From Mucilaginibacter sp. OK098 (GTDB taxonomy: Bacteria; Bacteroidota; Bacteroidia; Sphingobacteriales; Sphingobacteriaceae), in contig NZ_FRCM01000006.1 of NCBI RefSeq assembly GCF_900142915.1, forward strand, positions 509,503-573,502: a DNA stretch of 64,000 nt. The letters are read 5' to 3'. The translations under genes were made by a program, and so were the position numbers. This document shows positions 53,941 to 62,172 of this stretch, in pieces (positions within the stretch are counted from its first letter, which is position 1; each line of letters begins with the position of its first letter). Below the pieces are notes generated by a model. The model had not been told where the DNA came from. It worked only from the letters and a program-made list of their open reading frames with translations, and did not search any database.

Positions 53941-56900
53941 ATGATAATGCGTTTAAAAAAACACCTGTTAATTGTAATCACAGTTGCTTTATGCCTGGCC
54001 GCATCCTCCTGCAAAAAAAATCAGCCATCGCCTCCCCCGTTATTTCAATCGCTCCCCTCCTCTCAAACCAATATTCATTTTTTAAACCGCATCAGCGATA
54101 ATGACAAGCCAGGAATTTTAGATTACCTGTATTATTACAACGGCGGCGGGGTTGCTATCGGTGATATTAACAATGACGGTTTGCCCGATATTTTTTTTAC
54201 AGCTAATAAAAAAGGCGGCAACAAGCTTTACTTAAATAAAGGCAATTACCAGTTTGAAGACATCACCCAAAAAGCAGGCGTTGCCGGTACTGCAGATTGG
54301 AGCACCGGCGTAACCATGGCCGACGTAAACAATGATGGCTATCTTGATATTTACGTATGCGCAGTAGCCGGTAAGCTTGGGCTTAAAGGGCATAACATGT
54401 TGTACATTAATAACCATGATGGCACCTTTACTGAAAGATCGGCTGCGTATGGGCTTGATTTTTCAGGCTTCTCAACGCAGGCGGCATTTTTTGACTATAA
54501 CCACGATGGATTGCTGGATTGTTTTTTGCTCAACCAGTCGGACCATTCTGTTTCTATGTATGGTGACACTTCATCCAGGCATATTGCCAATAAGCTGGCC
54601 GGCAGCAGGCTTTATATGAACCAGAAAGGGCATTTTGTTGATGCTACCGCCAGCTCAGGCATCTATAGCAGCGCCCTGGGATACGGACTTGGCCTTGCCA
54701 TTGGTGACATTAACAATGACGGATGGGATGATATTTATGTGGGGAATGATTTTCACGAAAACGATTATTACTACATCAACAACCACAACGGCACATTTAC
54801 AGAGTCCGGAGCTAAACACTTTAACCATTACAGCAGGTTTAGCATGGGTAATGACCTTGCCGATTTTAACAATGATGGTCAGCTGGATTTGGTAACCCTT
54901 GATATGCTGCCCGCGGATGAAAAAACACTAAAAAGCTATGGCGCCGATGAGTCATACGATCAGTACCGGTTTAAAATTTCAAAAAACGGTTTTCAAAATC
55001 AATACTCGCGCAATTGCCTGCAGAAAAACATGGGCAATGGCGAGGCTTTTAGCGAAGTAGGCCTGATGAACGGCATTGCCGCAACTGACTGGAGCTGGAG
55101 CCCCTTATTGGCCGATTTTGATAACGACGGAATAAAAGACCTGTTTATTGCCAATGGCATAAAACGGCGCGCGCTGGATATGGATTATGTAGCTTTTGTA
55201 TCTAACGATCAAATTCAGGGTTTATTAAACAGCAGCGGCGGGGCAGATAGCCTGGTGCTGGACAAAATGCCTCCCGGCGCTGTGCATAGCTACCTGTACA
55301 AAGGCACCAAAACCGAAAAATTTGAAGATAAAAGCGCCGACTGGGGCTTTACTGAACCCGGCCTGGCAAGCGGCGCCGCCTACGCCGATCTGAATAATGA
55401 TGGCAAGCTCGACCTGGTGGTGAACAACGTAAATCATGAAGCCAGCATCTATAAAAACACATCGAAAAGCAGCAATTACATTACCCTCGGTTTTACTGGG
55501 AAACAGGACAACCATTTTGGTATCGGCACTAAAGCATACGTGTTTTGCGGTGGCCAAATGCAATATGAGCAACTGATGCTTACCCGTGGGTTTCAGTCGT
55601 CGGTTGATGCGCGGTTACATTTTGGGCTGGGTAATTATAAAAAAATTGACAGCATTTTGCTTGTCTGGCCTAATCAAACTTACCAGGTTTTAAAAGCTGT
55701 AAAAACGAACCAGGTTTTAAACATCAGTCAAGCCAATGCCAAAGGAACGTTTTCATATGCCGCATTCTTCCCGCCAAAAAAACCAATATTTAAAGAGGTT
55801 ACCAGGGAGATGCAGGTAAGCTGGAAGCATAAGGAAGACTACTTTGTCGACTTTAACCAGCAGCCGCTGATCCCGCACATGCTCTCGGCCGAAGGGCCAA
55901 GGATGGCAGTTGCCGATGTGGATCATGATGGGTTGGAGGATTTTTATGTTTGTGGTGCAAAAGGTCAGTCTGGCGCGTTGTTTATTCAAACAAAAAGCGG
56001 TGGGTTTAAACAATCACCTCAACCAGCCTTTATTACCGATAGCTTAAGCGAGGATGTTGATGCAGTGTTTGCCGATGTAAATAATGACGGCTTTCCTGAT
56101 CTTTATGTAGTTAGCGGTGGAAATGAGGCAACCAATGGCTCCCCGGAATTAGCCGACAGGCTTTATTTAAACGATGGCAAAGGTCATTTTACAAGATCAG
56201 CCAATATTCCCGACATCAGGCTTAACAAAGCTGCCGTTGCGGTTGCAGATGTTAATCATGACGGCTACCCTGACTTTTTTATAGCCGGTGCGCCGGAAGC
56301 AGGTAAGTTTGGCGGAATCCCGGAATCGTATTTATTGATGAATGATGGGAAAGGTCATTTCCAAAAAGCAGCTATTCCTGAAGAATTAAAACATGCAGGG
56401 ATGATCCGATCCGCTGTATTTGCTGATTTGGATAATGATGGCTGGCCCGACCTTGTGGTGGCCGGGGAATGGATGCCGGTAAAAATATTTATGAATAAAA
56501 AAGGCAAGCTGGTGCAAAGCCGCCAACCTGCTATGGATAAACTAAGCGGCTGGTGGCAAAAAGTTGTGCTTGCCGATGTGGATGGTGACGGTATGATTGA
56601 TATCCTGGCCGGTAACTATGGTTTAAACTCCAAGCTAAAACCAACGGAAGAAAATCCGGTAAAACTCTTTCTGTCAGATCTTGATAAAAATGGCACTGTT
56701 GACCCTTTGCTGACTTACAGCATAGCGCAGCAGGATTATACGTTTTTAGGTAAAGGAGATCTTGAAAGGCAAGTGCCACTGATAAAAAAGAAGTTTTTGT
56801 ACTACCATGATTTTGCCGGTAAAACGGTTAATGAAATTTTCGGCGACTCGTTAAATAAGGATAAATTTTTAAAAGTACAGTCGTTTAAATCGGGTGTATT

Positions 56901-57246
56901 CTTTAACAAGGGGAACGGTGTGTTTGAGTTTAAAGCTTTTCCGGCTTCGGTGCAATCTGCGCCTTTGTTTGCCTTTGGCACGTTTACTTTACCCAATGCA
57001 ACCGGCATACTAGCAGGCGGCAACTTTAGCGGCACTTTACCTTATGAAGGGATTTATGATGCGGATTATGGCGATATTTTAGCCGTTGACAAGCAAAGAT
57101 TGCTCAAAAGCATTTCTTCTGTTTCGGGCGGATTTTTATTGCGCGGAGAGGTAAGGGATATTAAAACTATAAAAACAGCAAGCGGCAACATCTATGTGGT
57201 TGCGTTTAATAACAAAGAGATCAGGTTTTTTAAACAGGTGAATTAA
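53941..57246 (+). CDS. Large FG-GAP/ASPIC repeat lipoprotein
   Basis: This 1101-residue protein has a lipoprotein signal (LAASSC, Cys near 24, followed by KK), many FG-GAP/VCBS repeats with calcium-binding DxNxDGxxD-type loops (for example IGDINNDGLPDIFF and MADVNNDGYLDIYV), and an ASPIC/UnbV domain (about 510-600). The repeats build beta-propellers, usually for surface adhesion or binding. A second start at codon 3 is possible. It ends at 57246, where the glycosidase ATG overlaps its stop by one base. Confidence 0.92.
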   Translation: MIMRLKKHLLIVITVALCLAASSCKKNQPSPPPLFQSLPSSQTNIHFLNRISDNDKPGILDYLYYYNGGGVAIGDINNDGLPDIFFTANKKGGNKLYLNKGNYQFEDITQKAGVAGTADWSTGVTMADVNNDGYLDIYVCAVAGKLGLKGHNMLYINNHDGTFTERSAAYGLDFSGFSTQAAFFDYNHDGLLDCFLLNQSDHSVSMYGDTSSRHIANKLAGSRLYMNQKGHFVDATASSGIYSSALGYGLGLAIGDINNDGWDDIYVGNDFHENDYYYINNHNGTFTESGAKHFNHYSRFSMGNDLADFNNDGQLDLVTLDMLPADEKTLKSYGADESYDQYRFKISKNGFQNQYSRNCLQKNMGNGEAFSEVGLMNGIAATDWSWSPLLADFDNDGIKDLFIANGIKRRALDMDYVAFVSNDQIQGLLNSSGGADSLVLDKMPPGAVHSYLYKGTKTEKFEDKSADWGFTEPGLASGAAYADLNNDGKLDLVVNNVNHEASIYKNTSKSSNYITLGFTGKQDNHFGIGTKAYVFCGGQMQYEQLMLTRGFQSSVDARLHFGLGNYKKIDSILLVWPNQTYQVLKAVKTNQVLNISQANAKGTFSYAAFFPPKKPIFKEVTREMQVSWKHKEDYFVDFNQQPLIPHMLSAEGPRMAVADVDHDGLEDFYVCGAKGQSGALFIQTKSGGFKQSPQPAFITDSLSEDVDAVFADVNNDGFPDLYVVSGGNEATNGSPELADRLYLNDGKGHFTRSANIPDIRLNKAAVAVADVNHDGYPDFFIAGAPEAGKFGGIPESYLLMNDGKGHFQKAAIPEELKHAGMIRSAVFADLDNDGWPDLVVAGEWMPVKIFMNKKGKLVQSRQPAMDKLSGWWQKVVLADVDGDGMIDILAGNYGLNSKLKPTEENPVKLFLSDLDKNGTVDPLLTYSIAQQDYTFLGKGDLERQVPLIKKKFLYYHDFAGKTVNEIFGDSLNKDKFLKVQSFKSGVFFNKGNGVFEFKAFPASVQSAPLFAFGTFTLPNATGILAGGNFSGTLPYEGIYDADYGDILAVDKQRLLKSISSVSGGFLLRGEVRDIKTIKTASGNIYVVAFNNKEIRFFKQVN

Positions 57247-59279
57247 TGAGGAAGATATTTATAGTTGTATTGGCAGCATGCTTATTTTATAGCAGACCAT
57301 TAGCAGCACAGGATCAATGGGTAATTAAAGCTGATAAAATTGATCCGGCTAACTATTACGGGATCACTGTGGCTAACGGCATGATAGGGATAGTGTCATC
57401 GCCCGAACCTTTTAAGGTGAAAAATGTGGTATTGGCAGGGGCGTATGATCTTTACGGGCGTGGCAGGGTGAGCAATTTTCTCAATAGCTTTAACCTGCTT
57501 AACATGTACCTGGAGATTAACGGCAAACGGATTGGTGCAGACAACATCAGCAATTTTAAGCAGGAGCTTGATATGGCGCATGCTGCCTTTACCACCACGT
57601 TTGATTATGGTGATGAAGCGTCCATAAAATATACTTATTATTCGTTGCGGCAGCTGCCTTTTACCGTTTTAATGGATGTTTCCGTCATCGCCAAAAAACA
57701 AATAACTATTACAGCAGCCAGTGTAATGGAAGCGCCGGATGCTTTAAAAGATGTGCAGAATTATTATAACGAGATCGATCGTCCGCATGTAACCATAAGC
57801 CTGCTCACCTCAACGGCAAAAAGCCCGACGGGAAAATTACAGCTCTGCGCGTCTAATACCTTTTTGTTTAATGAAGCGCACGGACAGGAACCAAGGGTGA
57901 TTCACGAAATGTGGGATAATAATATGCACCTGATGAAATTCAGCAAAAGTTTAGCGGCAGGTGAAACGTATAAGTATGCGTTGGCTGGGTCGTCTATTAC
58001 CTCAGCACATAATGCTGATCCGCTGAATGAGGCTGAACGCCTTACCATGTTTGCCAAACTGGAAGGTGTTGAACGCCTGAAACAATACCACAACAACGCA
58101 TGGGATGAGCTCTGGAAAAGCGATATTAAAATTGATGGTGATGCGCAGGCTCAGCAGGATATACACAGCATGCTTTACCACCTGTATTCGTTTTCACGAG
58201 CTGGCACCAGCTATTCGCCGTCGCCGATGGGTTTATCGGGTTTGGGATATAACGGGCATGTTTTTTGGGATGCCGACCTGTGGATGTTCCCTGCCTTGCT
58301 GGTTTTACACCCGGAGATAGCACATTCATTGGTTGAATACCGCTTTGAGCGGTTGACCGAAGCCAAAAGGAATGCTTTTGCCCATGGCTATAAAGGAGCC
58401 ATGTTTCCATGGGAAAGCGCTGATAGCGGGGTTGAGGAAACACCTGTTTGGGCTTTAAGCGGTCCGTTTGAACACCATATTACTGCTGATGTTGCACTTG
58501 CAGCATGGAACTATTATTGCGTAACGCAGGATAAGGATTGGCTCCGCGAAAAAGGCTGGCCTATCCTATCCGCCACTGCCGATTTTTGGGCAAGCCGGGT
58601 AGAACGCAACGGGCCGGGGCATTATGATATAAAAGATGTGGTAGCCGCAGATGAATGGGCAGAGAATGTAGATAATAACGCCTTTACCAATGCAGCTGCA
58701 AGCGCCAACCTCAGGGCCGCAACAGCGGCTGCAAAATTATTAGGATTAAAAGCCGATGCCGACTGGGAGGTGGTTGCACAAAACATCCCTGTACTTAAAT
58801 TTCCGGATGGGGTAACCCGTGAATTTGAAACTTATAAAGGCGAAGGAATAAAGCAGGCGGATGTTAACCTGCTGGCATATCCTCTAAAAACAATAACAGA
58901 TCCCGCCCAAATAAAAAAGGACCTGGAATACTATGAAACCCGCATCCCCAACGAAGGCACCCCAGCTATGACGCAGGCGGTATTCGCTTTACTTTATTCA
59001 CGCTTGGGTAATGGCGATAAGGCGTATCATTTTTTTAAAGATGCCTATGAACCAAATCTTAATCCGCCGTTCAGGGTAATTGCTGAAACCAAAGGTGGAA
59101 CAAACCCCTATTTTGCAACGGGTGCCGGAGGGATAGTACAATCACTATTGATGGGTTTTGGCGGATTGGATATTACACCTACCGGCATAGTCCAAATTAA
59201 AAGCAAGTTGCCGGGAAACTGGAAATCTGTTACTATAACAGGCGTTGGGGTTGGTAAAAAAACTTACACTATAAAATAG
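57246..59279 (+). CDS. Exported GH65-like glycoside hydrolase
   Basis: This 677-residue protein has a signal peptide (MRKIFIVVLAACLFYSRPLA, AAQ) and an (alpha/alpha)6-barrel glycosidase sequence. FWDADLWMFPALLVLHPE and AFAHGYKGAMFPWESADSG (about 338-400) match GH65. The presumed general acid lies in ADEWAENVDNNAFTN (about 470-485), closer to glucosylgalactosyl-hydroxylysine glucosidases (PGGHG) than to phosphorylases. It likely acts in the periplasm on glycans imported by SusC. Its ATG overlaps the upstream stop in TAATG. Confidence 0.85.
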   Translation: MRKIFIVVLAACLFYSRPLAAQDQWVIKADKIDPANYYGITVANGMIGIVSSPEPFKVKNVVLAGAYDLYGRGRVSNFLNSFNLLNMYLEINGKRIGADNISNFKQELDMAHAAFTTTFDYGDEASIKYTYYSLRQLPFTVLMDVSVIAKKQITITAASVMEAPDALKDVQNYYNEIDRPHVTISLLTSTAKSPTGKLQLCASNTFLFNEAHGQEPRVIHEMWDNNMHLMKFSKSLAAGETYKYALAGSSITSAHNADPLNEAERLTMFAKLEGVERLKQYHNNAWDELWKSDIKIDGDAQAQQDIHSMLYHLYSFSRAGTSYSPSPMGLSGLGYNGHVFWDADLWMFPALLVLHPEIAHSLVEYRFERLTEAKRNAFAHGYKGAMFPWESADSGVEETPVWALSGPFEHHITADVALAAWNYYCVTQDKDWLREKGWPILSATADFWASRVERNGPGHYDIKDVVAADEWAENVDNNAFTNAAASANLRAATAAAKLLGLKADADWEVVAQNIPVLKFPDGVTREFETYKGEGIKQADVNLLAYPLKTITDPAQIKKDLEYYETRIPNEGTPAMTQAVFALLYSRLGNGDKAYHFFKDAYEPNLNPPFRVIAETKGGTNPYFATGAGGIVQSLLMGFGGLDITPTGIVQIKSKLPGNWKSVTITGVGVGKKTYTIK

Positions 59280-59283
59280 AGAC

Positions 59284-59371
59284 AAGAAATCAAGAATCAA
59301 GAACGTAAGAGTCAAGGGTTGGAAGTGAAATCCTTTTTATCTTGATTCCTGACTCTTGACTTCTTGATTCT
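59284..59371. repeat. Inverted repeat of TCAAGAATCAAGA type
   Basis: AAATCAAGAATCAAGAACGT and its approximate inverse (to 59371) bracket the gap between the glycosidase and PAP2 genes. Such TTGATTC/GACTCTTGA-rich elements are common in Sphingobacteriaceae intergenic DNA and may also work as a terminator. Confidence 0.5.
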
Positions 59372-59390
59372 AATCCTAAAATAAAATACT

Positions 59391-60710
59391 ATGAAGTACA
59401 TCTTCCTTCTCTTCATCTCCCTGCTCATCTTCTCCTGCAAAAAACCTGATTACCAAAAGGTAATGAGCGACCCGGCTTTGTTCAGCAATACAGTGCATGA
59501 GCTGAACCGCGTGGTAATGGGGAACAACTTTTCGCCAGTAGTTGCTTCACGCAATTATGCCTATGCAACAGTTGCGGCTTATGAGGTAATCGCTGCCGGT
59601 GATCCGGCGCATTACAAATCGCTTTGCGGGCAGCTGAATGGTTTGAAGGCTGTGGCAAAGCCGGAAAAAGATGCGAAAATAGATTTCCATTATGCAAGTA
59701 TCCTTGCCTTTTGCAAAGTTGGCGAGGCGGTTACCTTCCCGGCAGGTAGCATGAAGCAATATGTTATCGATATGCAAACCAGGGCTGCAAATGCAGGGAT
59801 GCCGGACGAAGTTTTAAAAGGCTCTGAAAAATTTGCCGATGCCATGTTTAAATCCATCATGAAATGGAGCAAAGGGGATAATTATTTAAAAACCCGGAGC
59901 GCTTCAAAATATGCATTGAGCGACAAAGAGGGCCGCTGGGTGCCTACCCCGCCCATGTATGCCGAAGCTGTTGAACCGCATTGGAGCGAGATCCGCACCA
60001 TGGTGATGAAAGACGGATCGCAATATAGTGTTGTGCCTCCGCCCGATTTTAACGTAAAGGACAAAAACAGTAAATATTACCAGGAAGTGATCGCCATAAA
60101 AAACAGGGTGGACAGCCTGACTCCCGAGCAAATTCATATTGCTGATTTTTGGGATGATAACCCGGGAAAGCTAAATGTAAACGGGCATTTAATGTTTATC
60201 CGGAAAAAATTCTCACCAGCCGGTCATTGGATGAGCATAGCCGGAATTGCCGCCAAAACAACCAATGCCGATTTTAACACAACCGTTTGCGCTTATGCAA
60301 AAACGGGCATTGCTTTATTTGATGCTTTTATTGAATGCTGGGCCGCAAAATATGTTTACAATACGGTAAGGCCCGAAACAGTAATAGATAAATATTTTGA
60401 TGCAACCTGGCGCCCGCATTTGCAAACACCTCCTTTCCCTGAATACACCTGCGGACATTGTACCATCTCGGCATCGGCGGCAAAAGCGCTCACCAGCGTG
60501 TTTGGCGATAACGTAACCTACACCGATACCACAGAGCTTGAATTCGGGATTAAGAGCCGCAGTTTTAAATCATTTAACCAGGCAGCAGCCGAAACCGCAT
60601 GGTCGCGATTTTATGGGGGCATCCATTTTCATAACTCGTGCATGGTTTCCAGTGGTTACGGGCAAAAAGTTGGTGATGCTGTGGTTGAAAAGCTGGTTAT
60701 GAAGAAGTAA
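59391..60710 (+). CDS. PAP2/vanadium haloperoxidase-like lipoprotein
   Basis: This 439-residue protein has a lipobox IFSC (Cys near 16) followed by KKPDYQK. Vanadate/phosphate-binding motifs are VRPETVIDKYF (near 326), FPEYTCGHCTISASAAKAL (near 349) and SRFYGGIHFHNS (near 404). The second motif usually reads FPEYPSGHS; here the serines next to glycine-histidine are cysteines, which is unusual. The histidine and arginine remain. It may be a phosphatase or an inactive variant. It follows the glycosidase on the same strand. Confidence 0.82.
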   Translation: MKYIFLLFISLLIFSCKKPDYQKVMSDPALFSNTVHELNRVVMGNNFSPVVASRNYAYATVAAYEVIAAGDPAHYKSLCGQLNGLKAVAKPEKDAKIDFHYASILAFCKVGEAVTFPAGSMKQYVIDMQTRAANAGMPDEVLKGSEKFADAMFKSIMKWSKGDNYLKTRSASKYALSDKEGRWVPTPPMYAEAVEPHWSEIRTMVMKDGSQYSVVPPPDFNVKDKNSKYYQEVIAIKNRVDSLTPEQIHIADFWDDNPGKLNVNGHLMFIRKKFSPAGHWMSIAGIAAKTTNADFNTTVCAYAKTGIALFDAFIECWAAKYVYNTVRPETVIDKYFDATWRPHLQTPPFPEYTCGHCTISASAAKALTSVFGDNVTYTDTTELEFGIKSRSFKSFNQAAAETAWSRFYGGIHFHNSCMVSSGYGQKVGDAVVEKLVMKK

Positions 60711-60827
60711 ATTATCATTTCTTCTCTTAAATTATAATTAAATTTTTTAAAGCTATTTGTTTTACAAATAGTTGATATATAATTATTTATATTTTTAAAA
60801 GTCATCTTTCTCTGAAATTTTCAGTAT

Positions 60828-60840
60828 AAAAATAGGTTTT
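60828..60840. promoter_or_regulatory. Shared AAAAATAGGTTTT element upstream of the DUF1080 gene
   Basis: The element is identical to 47904-47916 before the SusC gene. The 324-bp gap 60711-61034 is otherwise AT-rich, with a CTATTTGT/ACAAATAG hairpin near 60753-60772. Confidence 0.3.
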
Positions 60841-61034
60841 ATATTAACTGGTACATTAATTTGTACTTATACTTAAATTACTAAGCGCATCTACCTGAAT
60901 CATAAAGAGAGCGCTTACTTAAACTATTATAAACCAGGCAAATTAACCGTTGCCAATGTAAACTGTTCTAAGCATATTTTATTGCTGCTAAAAAAACAGG
61001 AACAGCGTTGTTTTAAAATGTTAAACCTAATTAT

Positions 61035-61793
61035 ATGAACAAAATACTATTGACCATCCTGTTAGCCGGCAGCTTTATAATAGCCAGGGCGCAAAAACAT
61101 GAAGATACCGAGATCTATGAGCCGGTACCTAAAGTAGTAACTCCGGGCAAAACGGTTAGCGATGCTCCGTCGGACGCGATTGTGCTGTTTGACGGCAAAA
61201 ACCTGGACAAGTGGGTAACCACCAACGACAGGGACAAACCTGCAAACTGGGACGTAAAGGACAACATCCTTACCGTTAATAAAACCGCGGGAAATATAGA
61301 GACCAAACAGGCCTTTACCAATTACCAGCTGCATGTGGAGTTTCACATCCCGGCTAATATTACCGGCGAAGGGCAATTAAGGGGAAACAGCGGCATTTTT
61401 TTAGCCTCAATTGGCAAAGGCGATGCCGGTTATGAACTGCAGGTGCTCGACTCGTACAAAAACAAAACTTATGTTAATGGCATGGCAGGCAGTATTTACA
61501 AACAATTTATCCCGCTGGCTAACGCATCCAAACCTCCGGGCGAATGGCAGACCTATGATGTAATATGGACCGCCCCAACCTTTAACGAAGATGGCAGCAT
61601 GAAAACCCCGGCCAAAGCAACCGTATTTTATAACGGGGTGCTGGTTGAAAATAATGTGGAACTGCTTGGCCCTACCCGTTATATAGGCAAGCCGGTTTAT
61701 GAAAAGCACGGCCCGGCCCCCGTAAAACTGCAGGCACACGGCGATAAAAGCGAGCCGCTGAGCTACCGCAACATCTGGATAAGAGAACTATAG
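61035..61793 (+). CDS. DUF1080 (3-keto-disaccharide hydrolase-like) exported protein
   Basis: This 252-residue protein has a signal peptide (MNKILLTILLAGSFIIARAQ) and a laminin-G/concanavalin-like DUF1080 domain: DAIVLFDGKNLDKWVT (about 48-63), GQLRGNSGIFL (about 115-125), GYELQVLDSYKNKTYVNGMAGSIY (about 133-156) and WQTYDVIWTAP (about 170-180). Relatives cleave 3-keto-glycosides. This supports a glycoside-degradation role for the locus. Confidence 0.92.
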   Translation: MNKILLTILLAGSFIIARAQKHEDTEIYEPVPKVVTPGKTVSDAPSDAIVLFDGKNLDKWVTTNDRDKPANWDVKDNILTVNKTAGNIETKQAFTNYQLHVEFHIPANITGEGQLRGNSGIFLASIGKGDAGYELQVLDSYKNKTYVNGMAGSIYKQFIPLANASKPPGEWQTYDVIWTAPTFNEDGSMKTPAKATVFYNGVLVENNVELLGPTRYIGKPVYEKHGPAPVKLQAHGDKSEPLSYRNIWIREL

Positions 61794-61820
61794 TAAATTG
61801 AGTATATAGTTGATTGGTTT

Positions 61821-61849
61821 AAGGTAGCTGAGGAGTCAGCTACCTTTTT
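61821..61849 (+). terminator. Terminator after the DUF1080 gene
   Basis: AAGGTAGCTGA and TCAGCTACCTT form a perfect 11-bp stem around a four-base loop, ending in a T-run. The following 61850-62172 shows nothing else I can support. Confidence 0.85.
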
Positions 61850-62172
61850 GGTTTATGGGTAAAGGCCTACCATTAAATAGCTTGTGTTTTTCTGTTTTGA
61901 TTTCTTGCACTTACCGCCTGGCGCTTGAAGTAGTTTGTACTATGTGAGCAATGTGTATGAACGGAATAGTAAAGATCAGTAATACTATGAAATAACAAAC
62001 GGTGTCAAGAGATAGTCTTTACACATTGGCAGCCGTCATATCCACCCACCAGATGATAATGTAAAAACGATAGTACAAATTCAAACTACCTATTGTTATA
62101 TTAAATTCGGTTTACTGATAAAATACTTTTATTATTAAGGAATATTTTTTTGGACCTTATCAAACACAAAAA

